A stretch of DNA of 36,886 bases from Gammaproteobacteria bacterium. GTDB lineage: Bacteria; Pseudomonadota; Gammaproteobacteria; Pseudomonadales; Pseudohongiellaceae. Position numbers and translations under genes: made by a program. Under the pieces are notes generated by a model, which searched no databases, was not told the DNA's origin, and was given only the letters and a program-made list of their open reading frames with translations. The DNA lies in the NCBI GenBank assembly GCA_024644515.1, contig JAHEHN010000016.1, positions 1-36,886 on the forward strand, given 5' to 3'. Below are positions 26,819 through 36,199 of this stretch, one piece after another (within the stretch, counting starts at the first letter, position 1; the number at the start of each line of letters is the position of its first letter).

Positions 26819-28267
26819 ATGGTAAGACCGGTCATTATGGCGGGTGGCGTTGGCTCAAGGTTATGGCCAGTCTCGCGCAAGTTGTATCCCAAGCAGTTTG
26901 TCTCTTTTCAACCGGGCTCCCCTTCGCTTTTTCAGCAAAGTCTTATGCGTCTGCAAGGGCTTGATAATATTGGTCCCGCCATTGTTGTTTGCAACCATGA
27001 ACATCGCTTTCTGGTGGCGGAACAGCTATTCAGTCTTGCTCTCGATTACGAGGCAGCAGATGTCACTATCATCCTCGAGCCGGAAGGTAAAAATACTGCC
27101 CCCGCAGTTGCCCTTGCGGCTCTGGCAGCAGCGGCAGAGGCAGCAGAGAAAGGTGAGGACGCCGATGATGTGGCTTTACTGGTGCTGGCGGCAGATCATG
27201 TCATGGGTGATATCCCTGCCTTTCATAAAGCCATTGGCCAGGGAGCCGGGCAGGCCGCCGCCGGTGCTCTCGTTACCTTTGGTATTGTGCCGGAGAAGCC
27301 GGAAACCGGATATGGCTATATTCGTCGAGGCGCGGTGGCAGGTGATGGTTTCAGCATTGAACGTTTTGTGGAAAAACCGGATCTGGAGACTGCAAAGGCT
27401 TACCTTGAAAGTGGCGAGTATTACTGGAACAGCGGCATGTTCATGTTTAGCGCCAGTACCTACCTGAGCGCACTTGAGAGTCACGCTGGCGAAATCCTTC
27501 AGATTTGTGAAGAGGCGTGGCAGCAGTGCACGGATGATCTTGATTTCAAGCGTATTCCAAAGGAGATTTTTCAGCGTTGTCCGGCGGATTCCATCGATTA
27601 CGCGGTGATGGAACATACTCGAAAAGGGGTAATGATTCCGCTGGATGCGGGCTGGAATGATCTGGGCGCATGGTCCGCGCTCTGGGATCATGGTGAAGGA
27701 GATGAACAAGGGAATGTCAGCCAGGGCGTCGTTATTCTGAAAGATGTCAGTGACTCCTATATTCATGCTGAATCCCGGTTGGTGTCGGTGATTGGCATGG
27801 AAGATGCTGTAGTAATAGAAACCCCGGATGTTGTGCTGGTATCGGCTAAAGACAGGGTCCAGGAAGTTAAAGATATTGTTGATATCATCAAACAGGCCGG
27901 CAGGCCGGAAACTGACAGTCATGTCAGGGTCTACCGCCCCTGGGGGTCCTATGAGTGGCTGGCAGATGGCAGCAGCTTTCAGGTCAAGCGTTTACGGGTG
28001 AACCCGGGTGAGGCGCTGTCGCTACAATTGCACCATAAGCGTGCAGAGCATTGGGTTGTAGTAGAGGGCACGGCTCTGGTGACCGTGGGCGAAGAAGAGG
28101 TCGTGCTGCAACAGAACCAGTCTACGTATATTCCGATAGGCACTAAACATCGCCTGGAAAACCGTGAATCTCATGAACTGATACTGATTGAAGTACAGTG
28201 CGGAGATTATCTTGGTGAAGATGATATTGTAAGGTTTGATGATGTCTACGGGCGCGTGCAGACTTAA
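26819..28267 (+). CDS. manC: Mannose-1-phosphate guanylyltransferase / mannose-6-phosphate isomerase
   Basis: A bifunctional enzyme (AlgA/ManC class, type II isomerase) of 482 residues. The N-terminal nucleotidyltransferase has MAGGVGSRLWPVSRKLYPKQF, FVEKPDLETA and YYWNSGMFMF. The C-terminal cupin isomerase (from about residue 365) has VYRPWGSYEWL, LHHKRAEHWVVVEGTA and IPIGTKHRLEN. Together they make GDP-mannose from fructose 6-phosphate via ManB (phosphomannomutase), encoded 1 kb downstream. The start is ATG with AAAAGGA 7 bases before it. The gene is divergent from fabA. Confidence 0.95.
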   Translation: MVRPVIMAGGVGSRLWPVSRKLYPKQFVSFQPGSPSLFQQSLMRLQGLDNIGPAIVVCNHEHRFLVAEQLFSLALDYEAADVTIILEPEGKNTAPAVALAALAAAAEAAEKGEDADDVALLVLAADHVMGDIPAFHKAIGQGAGQAAAGALVTFGIVPEKPETGYGYIRRGAVAGDGFSIERFVEKPDLETAKAYLESGEYYWNSGMFMFSASTYLSALESHAGEILQICEEAWQQCTDDLDFKRIPKEIFQRCPADSIDYAVMEHTRKGVMIPLDAGWNDLGAWSALWDHGEGDEQGNVSQGVVILKDVSDSYIHAESRLVSVIGMEDAVVIETPDVVLVSAKDRVQEVKDIVDIIKQAGRPETDSHVRVYRPWGSYEWLADGSSFQVKRLRVNPGEALSLQLHHKRAEHWVVVEGTALVTVGEEEVVLQQNQSTYIPIGTKHRLENRESHELILIEVQCGDYLGEDDIVRFDDVYGRVQT

Positions 28268-28273
28268 AAGCAG

Positions 28274-28361
28274 ATAAAGGATAAAAGTAAAAGGATAAAG
28301 GCAAGCAGGTTCAGGTAAATTCGTAAGTTTACCCCTTTATCTTTTTTCCTTTTTCCTTTTA
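28274..28361. repeat. Purine/pyrimidine heptad element with mirrored arms; possible terminator
   Basis: Four 7-base units (ATAAAGG, ATAAAAG, TAAAAGG, ATAAAGG; 28274-28301) are mirrored by four pyrimidine units (CCTTTAT, CTTTTTT, CCTTTTT, CCTTTTA; 28334-28361). Between them is a 32-base core with a GTAAA/TTTAC stem. The two arms can pair and end in T-rich sequence just after manC, so the element may act as a terminator. It is the same 7-base system as at 23819-24199 but without a REP palindrome. Confidence 0.7.
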
Positions 28362-28392
28362 GAGAAGAAACAGATTAGAGAAGAAACAGAAA
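28361..28392 (+). repeat. Two tandem 16-base direct repeats
   Basis: AGAGAAGAAACAGATT (28361-28376) is followed directly by AGAGAAGAAACAGAAA (28377-28392), with 14 of 16 bases alike. The reverse complement of its start, TTTCTTCTCTAA, also appears just after the palindrome at 30734, so it may be another module of the same repeat family. Confidence 0.6.
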
Positions 28393-28425
28393 CGTAAATT
28401 TTTAAATAAACTGGAAAAGGAAAAC

Positions 28426-29262
28426 ATGTCTGATTCTCCGATAAAAAAATGTTTATTCCCGGCAGCGGGTTATGGCACGCGTTTTTTGCCGACAACGAAA
28501 TCCATGCCAAAGGAAATGATGCCTGTCGTCAACAAACCTCTGATTCAGTATGGGGTGGAAGAAGCCATGGAGGCAGGAATGAATGGCATGGCGATCATTA
28601 CCGGTCGTGGCAAACGCGCACTGGCGGATCATTTCGATATTAATTATGAACTGGAACATCAGATCGCAGGCACAGACAAGGAAGAGTTGCTTGAGCAGAT
28701 CCGGCATGTCATCGATAACTGCACCTTTTCCTATACCCGCCAAATCGAGATGAAAGGTCTGGGGCATGCCATTCTCACGGGTGAAACCCTGATTGGTGAT
28801 CAGCCATTTGCCGTCGTGCTGGCGGATGATCTGTGTTATTCCCCGGATCAGGGCGTGCTGTCGCAGATGGTCGAGCTGTACAAAAAACATAGTTGCAGTA
28901 TTGTTGCCATCGAGGAAGTGCCAAAAGATGAAACCCATAAGTATGGAGTCATTGCCGGCGATGAAATAGAACCCGGCCTGATTAAAATCACCGATATGGT
29001 GGAAAAACCTGATTCTGCCGATGCGCCCAGCAACCTGGCTATCATTGGACGTTATATTCTGACTCCGGATATTTTTGACATTATCCGTGACACTCCACCT
29101 GGCAGAAATAACGAAGTACAGATTACCGATGCATTGCTGACCCAGGCCACCCAGGGTGCCGGTGTATTGGGGTATAAATTCAAGGGCCGGCGTTTTGACT
29201 GCGGTTCGGTCCCGGGTTTCATGGATGCCAGCAAGTTCTATTTTGAAAACGATCTGTATTAA
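28426..29262 (+). CDS. galU: UTP-glucose-1-phosphate uridylyltransferase
   Basis: Makes UDP-glucose for polysaccharide, LPS core and trehalose pathways. The 278-residue protein has the nucleotide-binding start CLFPAAGYGTRFLPTTKSMPKEM, the segment KPLIQYGVEEA, VVLADDLCY, VEKPDSADAPSNLAIIGRYIL and KGRRFDCGSVPGF. The start is ATG with AAAGGA at a normal distance. It lies between manC and manB, each gap holding repeats or little else, so co-transcription is uncertain. Confidence 0.96.
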   Translation: MSDSPIKKCLFPAAGYGTRFLPTTKSMPKEMMPVVNKPLIQYGVEEAMEAGMNGMAIITGRGKRALADHFDINYELEHQIAGTDKEELLEQIRHVIDNCTFSYTRQIEMKGLGHAILTGETLIGDQPFAVVLADDLCYSPDQGVLSQMVELYKKHSCSIVAIEEVPKDETHKYGVIAGDEIEPGLIKITDMVEKPDSADAPSNLAIIGRYILTPDIFDIIRDTPPGRNNEVQITDALLTQATQGAGVLGYKFKGRRFDCGSVPGFMDASKFYFENDLY

Positions 29263-29311
29263 AAAAATCGCCAGACAATAATCTGTTGTAAGTTAAAGGG
29301 AGCAGTAAACC

Positions 29312-30658
29312 TTGCAAACCAATACCTGTTTTAAAGCCTATGATGTGCGTGGGCGAATACCGGATCAGTTGAATGAGGAAGTTGCCTACCGGATTGGTCA
29401 GGCCTATGCGACTTTTATCAAACCCAAGGAAGTGGTGGTAGGTTATGACATACGCCTGAGCAGTCAGGCTTTATGTGCCGCGTTGACTCGTGGACTTACC
29501 GATTCCGGCGTCGATGTTTCCAATATAGGGCAGTGTGGTACCGAAGAAATCTACTTCGCTACGAGTTTTCTTGGTGTGGATGGCGGCATTGTTGTCACTG
29601 CCAGTCATAATCCGAAGGATTACAACGGCATTAAGTTTGTTCGCGAGAATTCCAAACCCATTAGCGCCGATACCGGGCTTGAAGATATTCGTAAACTGGC
29701 TGAGATGAATAAATTTGACATGGCTCCGGTGAAGGGCACGAACTCCCAGGTAGATGTTAAGAAGGATTACATCAAGCATCTGCTTTCCTATATTGATGTG
29801 AAAAAACTAAAGCCACTAAAAGTGCTGTGTAATGCCGGCAATGGTGGCGCCGGGCCGGTAATTGATTTGCTTGAGCCGCATCTGCCTTTTGAATTCATCA
29901 AGATGTATCACGACCCTGATGGTCATTTTCCCAATGGCATTCCCAATCCGCTGTTACAGGAAAACCGTCAGCCTACTACCGACAAATTATTGGAAGAAGG
30001 GGCCGATGTGGCAATCGCCTGGGACGGGGACTTTGATCGCTGTTTCTTTTTTGATGAAAAGGGCGGTTTTATAGAGGGCTACTATATCGTTGGTTTGCTG
30101 GCTGAAGCCTTCCTGAAGAAACAGCCGGGTAGCAAGATCATTCATGATCCGCGCCTGGTATGGAATACCCAGGCGGTTGTGGAAGCCAATGGAGGAGAAG
30201 CTGTTCAGTGCAAGTCTGGCCACGCCTTCATAAAAGAGAAAATGCGAGAAGTGGATGCTGCCTATGGCGGTGAAATGAGCGCCCATCATTATTTCCGCGA
30301 TTTTTATTACTGCGATAGCGGCATGGTGCCCTGGTTACTGGTACTGGAAATAATGAGCGAGTCTGGCAAGCCGCTCTCGCAACTGGTAGAGAAATGTATC
30401 GAACGCTTTCCAGCCAGTGGCGAAATCAATCGTGAAGTGAGCGATGCCAAGGCCGTGATAGATAAGGTTTTTGCCCACTATAAAGACGATGCAGACGAAA
30501 TCGATTATACCGATGGCGTCAGCGTCAGTTTTGCACAATGGCGTTTTAATCTGCGCATGTCCAACACTGAGCCGGTGGTGCGCCTCAACGTTGAATCCCG
30601 CGGGGATATTGCCTTGATGGAAGCGAAGACGAAAGAAATTCTCGACCTGATGGCTTAG
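29312..30658 (+). CDS. manB: Phosphomannomutase (ManB/CpsG type)
   Basis: Interconverts mannose 6-phosphate and mannose 1-phosphate, supplying ManC. The 448-residue protein aligns with E. coli CpsG over its length: CFKAYDVRG, the phosphoserine loop [15 protein letters not shown], the metal loop [41 protein letters not shown] and the phosphate-binding [17 protein letters not shown]. The start is TTG at 29312 with AAAGGGAG upstream; no nearby ATG would preserve [10 protein letters not shown]. Dual use with glucose phosphates, as in AlgC, is possible but the CpsG match is closer. Confidence 0.94.
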   Translation: MQTNTCFKAYDVRGRIPDQLNEEVAYRIGQAYATFIKPKEVVVGYDIRLSSQALCAALTRGLTDSGVDVSNIGQCGTEEIYFATSFLGVDGGIVVTASHNPKDYNGIKFVRENSKPISADTGLEDIRKLAEMNKFDMAPVKGTNSQVDVKKDYIKHLLSYIDVKKLKPLKVLCNAGNGGAGPVIDLLEPHLPFEFIKMYHDPDGHFPNGIPNPLLQENRQPTTDKLLEEGADVAIAWDGDFDRCFFFDEKGGFIEGYYIVGLLAEAFLKKQPGSKIIHDPRLVWNTQAVVEANGGEAVQCKSGHAFIKEKMREVDAAYGGEMSAHHYFRDFYYCDSGMVPWLLVLEIMSESGKPLSQLVEKCIERFPASGEINREVSDAKAVIDKVFAHYKDDADEIDYTDGVSVSFAQWRFNLRMSNTEPVVRLNVESRGDIALMEAKTKEILDLMA

Positions 30659-30664
30659 AAACAG

Positions 30665-30734
30665 TCGCAAGTCACAAGTTTCAAGCTTGAATGTTTTTGT
30701 AGGTCGGACAAGGCTTGCAAAGCCGTCATCCGAC
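30665..30734 (+). repeat. Heptad units plus REP-like palindrome after manB
   Basis: TCGCAAG, TCACAAG and TTTCAAG stand in register at 30665-30685, followed by CTTGAAT. The palindrome (30699-30734) has outer arms GTCGGA/TCCGAC and an inner hairpin GGCTT-GCA-AAGCC, which differs in base pairs from the other copies but stays fully complementary. It starts 6 bases after the manB stop and may also help end transcripts. Confidence 0.7.
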
Positions 30735-30766
30735 ATTATTTCTTCTCTAAGGGCTAAAACGTCTTT

Positions 30767-31681
30767 CTAGTCTTTCGGGGTGAGCTTATATACATTCTTG
30801 CGGGATGCCCCGGAGGTATAAATCGTGCCGTCAGAATCTACGGCTAAGCCATGGGCACGCGGTGCGTAGGCGGTATCAAGCAATTCGCCGTTCCTGACGA
30901 TGCTTACCCTGCCTTCATTAACATCGCTGATGTATACCACGTCATTCTCCCGCACTTCGATGCCACCTCTTGATGGATAGGGCCAGGTCTCCAGGTAATT
31001 ACCCTGAGCATCGAAAATGTTTACCCGAAAATTCTCACTGTCATTGATCAGAATATTACCTTTTGAGTCCAGTGCTACGCCGTGTACTGCCTGAAACTCA
31101 CCAGGGCCACTGCCTTTGACGCCGCCGATGCTGCGAATGAATTCCCCCGCCGGATTGAAATGCACGACACGGGAATTCACATAGCCATCGGATATATAGA
31201 TATCCCCGTTGTCAGCGATATATACGTGATTGGGCTGATTGAATTTGTCCCGGGAGCTGTTGTCGCCAGGTTGATCCGCGATTCCCAGGGTCATCAGCAG
31301 ATCACCGTCTGTGTTGTACTTGCGAATGACATGGCGGGCGGAATCGCTGATCCAGGCATTATCTTCCTTATCAATGGTGATGCTGTGCGCGCTGCCGAGT
31401 TCGTCGGAGCCACTCCATGAACGCAGAAATGTGCCTTCACGATCGAAGATGCGCACGTAGGGCTTTATCCTTACCAGCACATAGACAAGACCTTTGCCAT
31501 CTACCGTAATCCAGGAGGTAGAGCCGTCCCAGGGGCCGGCGGATGACTGTCCCCATTGATTATCCTGGCTATAGTTCTGTTCCGGATTCTGATTTGGGCT
31601 GTCCTCAGGCTGGGCCATGACGCCATTGGTACACAGGCCAAGTAACAGGGTGCTGACAAGTTTAATCTGACGGTAGTTCAT
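30767..31681 (-). CDS. Exported NHL-repeat beta-propeller protein
   Basis: The 304-residue product has a signal peptide (MNYRQIKLVSTLLLGLCTNGVMA), a short polar linker, then six repeats of about 45 residues with NHL-type blades such as GSAHSITIDKEDNAWISDS, NQPNHVYIADNGDIYISDG, AVHGVALDSKGNILINDSE and RAHGLAVDSDGTIYTSG. The fold resembles the lyase domain of peptidylglycine amidating enzymes, but catalytic residues cannot be assigned by eye. It probably acts in the periplasm as a binding or lyase-like propeller. It is divergent from the sulfatase gene, 150 bases away. Confidence 0.8.
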   Translation of the reverse strand: MNYRQIKLVSTLLLGLCTNGVMAQPEDSPNQNPEQNYSQDNQWGQSSAGPWDGSTSWITVDGKGLVYVLVRIKPYVRIFDREGTFLRSWSGSDELGSAHSITIDKEDNAWISDSARHVIRKYNTDGDLLMTLGIADQPGDNSSRDKFNQPNHVYIADNGDIYISDGYVNSRVVHFNPAGEFIRSIGGVKGSGPGEFQAVHGVALDSKGNILINDSENFRVNIFDAQGNYLETWPYPSRGGIEVRENDVVYISDVNEGRVSIVRNGELLDTAYAPRAHGLAVDSDGTIYTSGASRKNVYKLTPKD

Positions 31682-31831
31682 ATGGCATTCCTCTTAATGG
31701 AAACTTCACTGGATGAAAGTATAGATTTTGTCGTCGGCCCTGTATATGTATCACGCAGGCTGGATAATGCCTTGCGGGCTTCTTATACTGGATTGTATTG
31801 CAGGCATAATAATTAAAGGGGGAGAGCTACC

Positions 31832-33457
31832 ATGAATGGACGTTTCATTGCAGTGTTGCCGATACTGCTGTCGCTGCTAGCCTGTTCCGAACCTGATCAG
31901 GTAGCACGTGATGTACATGCGGAAAAATTCAGTCCTTCTGCCCCCAATATACTGCTTATTATTTCCGATGATATCGGCATGGATGTGACTACCGGCATGT
32001 CCCCCGGAATGGTCGATAACCTGATGCAAAAGTATGGGCCGAACGGACTCAACCATCCGGCCTACCAGTCCATTGCCGGTAGCCCGGCCTCTACCCCGGT
32101 ACTAGACAGTTTTGCGCAGGAAGGCATGCTGTTTGCCAATGTCTGGGCGCATCCGTTCTGTTCGCCTACGCGGGCCTCAATGCTTACCGGTCTCTACTCG
32201 GCAACCCATGTATTTACCTACGCCGATCCATTGTCGCAGCACCATACCTCTTTTGTGAAAATGCTGAGGGAAGAGGGGGGTTACAGCACCGCAGCTTTTG
32301 GCAAATGGCACATGGCGGGTTTGCCGGGTCAGGAAGTGAATTACCCGGGCATGAAACCGAAGCAGGCCGGCTTTGATTTATTCAAGGGCAATATGCATGC
32401 CGCACTGAATACCTTCTGGGATTACGATTATGAAATTCAGGACGACACTACCACAGATGATCAATGGCGCGCCGAAACCCCGCCGCAACGATCCCTGCCC
32501 GGGATTGCCCCGACTACTTTCGCACCGGTGGTAAAGATAGCCGATACCATCGACTGGATCAGCGCCAATGAGACAACCGATCCGGACAAGCCCTGGTTTG
32601 CCTGGGTTGCTTTTAATCTTTCCCATGCCAGCCGTAGTAGTCAGCCTGCACAGATGGCGGTGCCGGATCGAGATACCCTTGATGCGCTGACCCTGGCAGA
32701 AATGGAAGCCTGCGGTGGCGAATTCGGTACCCAGAATACCGGGACCTGCAGTGGTGAAGCCCAGATGCGTGCCATGACCAATGCCCTGGATACGGTTGTC
32801 GGTAAATTGTTTGAGGCCGTGGAAGAGATCGATCCCAATACCTATATTATTTATATTGGCGACAACGGCACGCCCATGTATGGCCGGCCCAATCTGGATT
32901 TCATCGACAATATGTATCTCACCCGAAGTGGACGCGGTAAAGGTACTGCCTATGAAAGCGGAGTGCGGGTGCCGATGATAGTCAAAGGCCCGGGCATTAC
33001 GCCGGGCAGCAGCCAGGAATACGCCAGCGCGGCGGATGTATTTCCCACCTTACTTTCTCTGGCAGGTCTCGCTCCGCCTGTTGAAGTTTCCAACAGTGAG
33101 GGTAGCGGCATGTTGCCACTGGATTCGGTTTCACTGACGCCGATACTGCAGGGACAGGCCGATCATGTACGTGATCCCGATGCCGGCTACCTGTTGACGG
33201 AAACTTCTAACCTGATGACCGGAGGTACTCTGCATCTGGGGGCGCGTAATGCCAGTCACAAGATTGTCTGTGTTGGCGGGGTTAATTCCGAGGCCTGTGA
33301 GTTTTATGATCTTGATGCTGATCCACTGGAAGAGTTTCCATTGCTAATACCGCAATCTTGTGAGGCTTATAAAAACGGCACCTGGACACCGGCGGATGAA
33401 GCCTGGCACTACTGCCGCTTGACGGAAGTAGTGGCCACACACTCATTTATGCAATAA
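31832..33457 (+). CDS. Sulfatase-family lipoprotein (formylglycine-dependent, Cys type)
   Basis: The 541-residue product has a lipoprotein signal with lipobox LLAC (Cys18). The alkaline-phosphatase-like sulfatase fold follows: the N-terminal metal site NILLIISDDIGMD, the maturation motif CSPTR (110-114) in PFCSPTRASMLTGLYS where the cysteine would become formylglycine, FGKWHMAG, the metal-binding IIYIGDNGTPMYGRP, and SGRGKGTAYESGVRVPMIVKGPG. The natural sulfate ester substrate cannot be told from the sequence. An aerobic formylglycine-generating enzyme is required and is not encoded in the window. It is followed by the NIPSNAP gene after 25 bases. Confidence 0.9.
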   Translation: MNGRFIAVLPILLSLLACSEPDQVARDVHAEKFSPSAPNILLIISDDIGMDVTTGMSPGMVDNLMQKYGPNGLNHPAYQSIAGSPASTPVLDSFAQEGMLFANVWAHPFCSPTRASMLTGLYSATHVFTYADPLSQHHTSFVKMLREEGGYSTAAFGKWHMAGLPGQEVNYPGMKPKQAGFDLFKGNMHAALNTFWDYDYEIQDDTTTDDQWRAETPPQRSLPGIAPTTFAPVVKIADTIDWISANETTDPDKPWFAWVAFNLSHASRSSQPAQMAVPDRDTLDALTLAEMEACGGEFGTQNTGTCSGEAQMRAMTNALDTVVGKLFEAVEEIDPNTYIIYIGDNGTPMYGRPNLDFIDNMYLTRSGRGKGTAYESGVRVPMIVKGPGITPGSSQEYASAADVFPTLLSLAGLAPPVEVSNSEGSGMLPLDSVSLTPILQGQADHVRDPDAGYLLTETSNLMTGGTLHLGARNASHKIVCVGGVNSEACEFYDLDADPLEEFPLLIPQSCEAYKNGTWTPADEAWHYCRLTEVVATHSFMQ

Positions 33458-33482
33458 CTATTTCAATTTTCGGAGAATGAAG

Positions 33483-34001
33483 ATGAACAAAAAAATGCTG
33501 GCAGGCGCAGGCTCTCTCTGCGCTATAGTTATGCTTGTTGTTATGAATAGCGCAATACAGCCGATTAAAACCATGGCGGCACAAAATGACACTCCGCTGT
33601 CTGCGTGTGGTCCCCGCGGTCAGTTGCCGGCCGAAGTGACCAGCAATGTGGATGTTAATGCCCGTTGCTTTGAACTGCGCATGTATACCGTTGACACCGA
33701 CCGTGTCGGCACTGGTGATTTCAATGGCGGTATCGATGCCTTGCATCAACGCTTCCGTGAAGAGGAAGTGGCTATCTTCGAAAGAAATGGAGCTGAAATT
33801 ATCGGTGCCTGGCAGGATGTGGAAAGTCCCAATACGCTGGTTTATATGCTGGCCTATCGCGACCGTGCCCATCGCGAGGAAGTGTGGCAGGGCTTTGCTG
33901 CCGATCCCGCGTGGCAGTCCCTGCGTCTGAAATACAACGTTCCCCTGCAACGCCCGCAGGTGTTTATGCTGAGCAACACGGATTATTCAGCCTTGAAGTA
34001 A
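33483..34001 (+). CDS. Exported NIPSNAP-family protein
   Basis: The 172-residue product has a hydrophobic N-terminal segment (signal peptide or anchor, about residues 5-22) and a NIPSNAP-type ferredoxin-like domain: CFELRMYTV, IDALHQRFREEEVAIFERNGAEIIGAW, NTLVYMLAYRDRAHREEVW and FAADPAWQSL. The biochemical role of the family is not settled. The ATG at 33483 is preferred because GGAG lies 8 bases before it; the ATG at 33477 has only 2 bases of spacing. It probably forms an operon with the sulfatase and the hydrolase. Confidence 0.85.
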   Translation: MNKKMLAGAGSLCAIVMLVVMNSAIQPIKTMAAQNDTPLSACGPRGQLPAEVTSNVDVNARCFELRMYTVDTDRVGTGDFNGGIDALHQRFREEEVAIFERNGAEIIGAWQDVESPNTLVYMLAYRDRAHREEVWQGFAADPAWQSLRLKYNVPLQRPQVFMLSNTDYSALK

Positions 34002-34050
34002 TTTCGAAAGTGCAGTTTTGGTAGTAAACATTTTCTACAGGAGAGACATA

Positions 34051-34977
34051 ATGTCAGCTAAAGATTCAGGTAAGGAAAGACGTACGGTACCCCGCGAAGC
34101 CGTTCAGCTTTATGACCAATTTATTCACGGTGAGATCAACCGTCGCAGTTTTCTCAATGGTGTAAAAAAGTTTGCCGTGGCCGGTTTGAGCGCCGGAGCC
34201 ATCGTTGATGCACTCATGCCGGACTATGCCATGGGCCAGCAGATCGCTCGCGATGACGAACGTATCCGTGCCGATTACGTGACGCTGCAATCCCCAGAAG
34301 GTCATGGCTTTATTCGTGGCTATCTGGTGCGGCCCTATAGCGCCGACAGTCGCTCTGCGGAACCGGCAAAATTACCGGGAATCGTGGTAGTGCATGAAAA
34401 TCGTGGTCTTAATCCCCATACCGAAGATATAGCACGGCGCCTTGCGCTAGCGAACTTCATGGCCTTTGCTCCTGATGTTCTTACTTCCGTTGGCGGTTAT
34501 CCCGGTGACGATTACCAGGGCGGACAACTGTTCAGTGGCCTGGATCCTAACAAGCGTTTCGAGGACATTGTGGCTTCCGCGCTGTGGCTGAAAAATCGTG
34601 ATGACTGTACTGGCAAGATTGGTATTACCGGTTTCTGCTATGGCGGCAGTGTCTCCAATCAAATGGCGGTTCGTCTGGGTGCCGATCTGGCAGCAGCAGT
34701 CCCTTTTTATGGCGGTGGTGCACCACTGGATCAGGTAGCAAACATCAAGGCAGCCATTCAGGTACAACATGGCGCGCTGGACGCACGTCTGGTTGGTGCC
34801 TGGCCAGCCTATCAGCAAGCCCTTGCCGATGCCGGTGTGACCCATGAAGGTCATATCCACGAAAACTCGGTGCATGGTTTCTTTAATGACGCCACGCCGG
34901 AGCGCTATAAAGAAGCGGCAGCGACCCTGGCATGGCAACAAATGCTGGGTTGGTTTAATACTTACGTCAGAACCTAG
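34051..34977 (+). CDS. Dienelactone hydrolase family protein with Tat-type signal
   Basis: The 308-residue alpha/beta hydrolase contains a twin-arginine sequence (NRRSFLNGVKKFAVAGL, residues 30-46), which suggests folded export to the periplasm; the region before it is longer than usual. The catalytic set resembles dienelactone hydrolase: Glu in VVVHENRGLN, the cysteine nucleophile in ITGFCYGGS, Asp in HGALDARL and His in ENSVHGFFND. The ATG at 34051 follows AGGAG by a normal distance; a frame from 34018 adds eleven unsupported residues. It probably hydrolyses an ester or lactone; the substrate is unknown. Confidence 0.88.
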   Translation: MSAKDSGKERRTVPREAVQLYDQFIHGEINRRSFLNGVKKFAVAGLSAGAIVDALMPDYAMGQQIARDDERIRADYVTLQSPEGHGFIRGYLVRPYSADSRSAEPAKLPGIVVVHENRGLNPHTEDIARRLALANFMAFAPDVLTSVGGYPGDDYQGGQLFSGLDPNKRFEDIVASALWLKNRDDCTGKIGITGFCYGGSVSNQMAVRLGADLAAAVPFYGGGAPLDQVANIKAAIQVQHGALDARLVGAWPAYQQALADAGVTHEGHIHENSVHGFFNDATPERYKEAAATLAWQQMLGWFNTYVRT

Positions 34978-35047
34978 TCAGACAGGTCGGGCAAGTCCGC
35001 TTTGAAAGAGCAGGCTTTCTGCAGCCTTTGCATTATTGGAGTAACAG

Positions 35048-35530
35048 GTGAATATCGATAAAGACAGCGTAGTCAGATTCCACTACACCCTGAAAGATGA
35101 CCGTGGCGAGGTGCTTGATAGTGCCGATAAGTCCAGTCCCATGACCTACCTGCATGGTCATGGTGGGCTGATGGCCGGGCTGGAAAATGCCCTGGCTGGC
35201 AAATCCAGCGGGGATCAGGTGGAAGTCAGGCTGAGTGCCGCAGAAGCATTTGGAGAGCGTGAAGACAATGCCGAACAGCGTGTACCTCTAAAACACCTGG
35301 GTGGAGCCCGTAAATGGAAACCGGGGATGACGGCCACTGTGCATACCGAGCAAGGTCAGCGTCAGGTAACTGTACTCAAGGTAGGTCATACCATGGCGAC
35401 TGTAGATACCAACCATCCACTGGCAGGTAAAGCGTTAAACTTCAGTGTGGAAATCGTCGAGGTACGCCCGGCCAGCGCAGAAGAACTCAACCATGGCCAC
35501 GCCCATGGCCCGGGTGGTCATCAACACTGA
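35048..35530 (+). CDS. slyD: FKBP-type peptidyl-prolyl isomerase, SlyD type
   Basis: A 160-residue cytoplasmic prolyl isomerase and chaperone. The split FKBP domain (VVRFHYTLKDDRGEVLDSA, YLHGHGGLMAGLENALAG) encloses an insert-in-flap domain (AEAFGEREDNAEQRVPL...VDTNHPLAGKALNF). The short histidine-rich tail (HGHAHGPGGHQH) could bind nickel, as in SlyD. The start is GTG at 35048 with GGAG upstream. The neighbouring export genes need not be functional partners. Confidence 0.92.
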   Translation: MNIDKDSVVRFHYTLKDDRGEVLDSADKSSPMTYLHGHGGLMAGLENALAGKSSGDQVEVRLSAAEAFGEREDNAEQRVPLKHLGGARKWKPGMTATVHTEQGQRQVTVLKVGHTMATVDTNHPLAGKALNFSVEIVEVRPASAEELNHGHAHGPGGHQH

Positions 35531-35563
35531 CATTCAAGGGTTCTGGTTTTGCCGACAGTGGTA

Positions 35564-36166
35564 TCAGTTATTTGGTCGGTACCAGAATTCAGCATGACAA
35601 CCCTGACAGGCATTGTTGATGGCGGCACTGGTTTCCATCAGGCCCAGTAAATCTTTTTCTTCAATAGTCTCCAGGGTAGTCCTGGTGAAAAACTGCATCT
35701 GCTTGATATAAGTGCGCCAACTCTCTGCGTCTGACTCCACCAGTGCCTGGATTTCCTCAGGTCGGTACTGGTAGTCGGGATAATCCGGATCAAGAGGCGC
35801 ATTGTCCATTACTCGTCCGGGAATCAGCAAGGCATTGCCGGCTTCTATCAGGCTGATGGCACTGGCCTGCAAGCGAAACCAGTCCTCATCGGTCTGCGGA
35901 CGAATATCCTCCTCAACGCCCTCTGCTGTAACCACATAACGTACTGCCTGCCACAGCTCCAGTGCACTGGGCTGAATGATGGCATTCATCAGGGCCAGGA
36001 CAGAGGTATCGGTATCGAAATATTCATCTGGATTGCTGTTTGCACCAGCAGTTTGTTGAAGGGCTTCGCCAGTATCGGACGCCGCTGCAAATGGTGGCTC
36101 GGAATCCTGTTCGGCTGAGCAGGAGGTGAGTAAGGCCAGGGCGAAAATTGGAATGATGCTTTTCAT
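35564..36166 (-). CDS. Lipoprotein with C-terminal c-type haem motif (cytochrome c'-like)
   Basis: The 200-residue product has a lipoprotein signal with lipobox LTSC (Cys16) and an acidic linker. The rest is mostly helical, ending with a single haem-attachment motif CQGCH (187-191) close to the C-terminus (ACQGCHAEFWYRPNN). A CxxCH at the end of a four-helix domain is the layout of cytochrome c'-type proteins. It probably sits on the periplasmic face of a membrane. Its redox partner is unknown. It converges on slyD, 33 bases away. Confidence 0.8.
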   Translation of the reverse strand: MKSIIPIFALALLTSCSAEQDSEPPFAAASDTGEALQQTAGANSNPDEYFDTDTSVLALMNAIIQPSALELWQAVRYVVTAEGVEEDIRPQTDEDWFRLQASAISLIEAGNALLIPGRVMDNAPLDPDYPDYQYRPEEIQALVESDAESWRTYIKQMQFFTRTTLETIEEKDLLGLMETSAAINNACQGCHAEFWYRPNN

Positions 36167-36199
36167 GTTTCGAAGAAACTCTTGAATCCAGAATAATCA

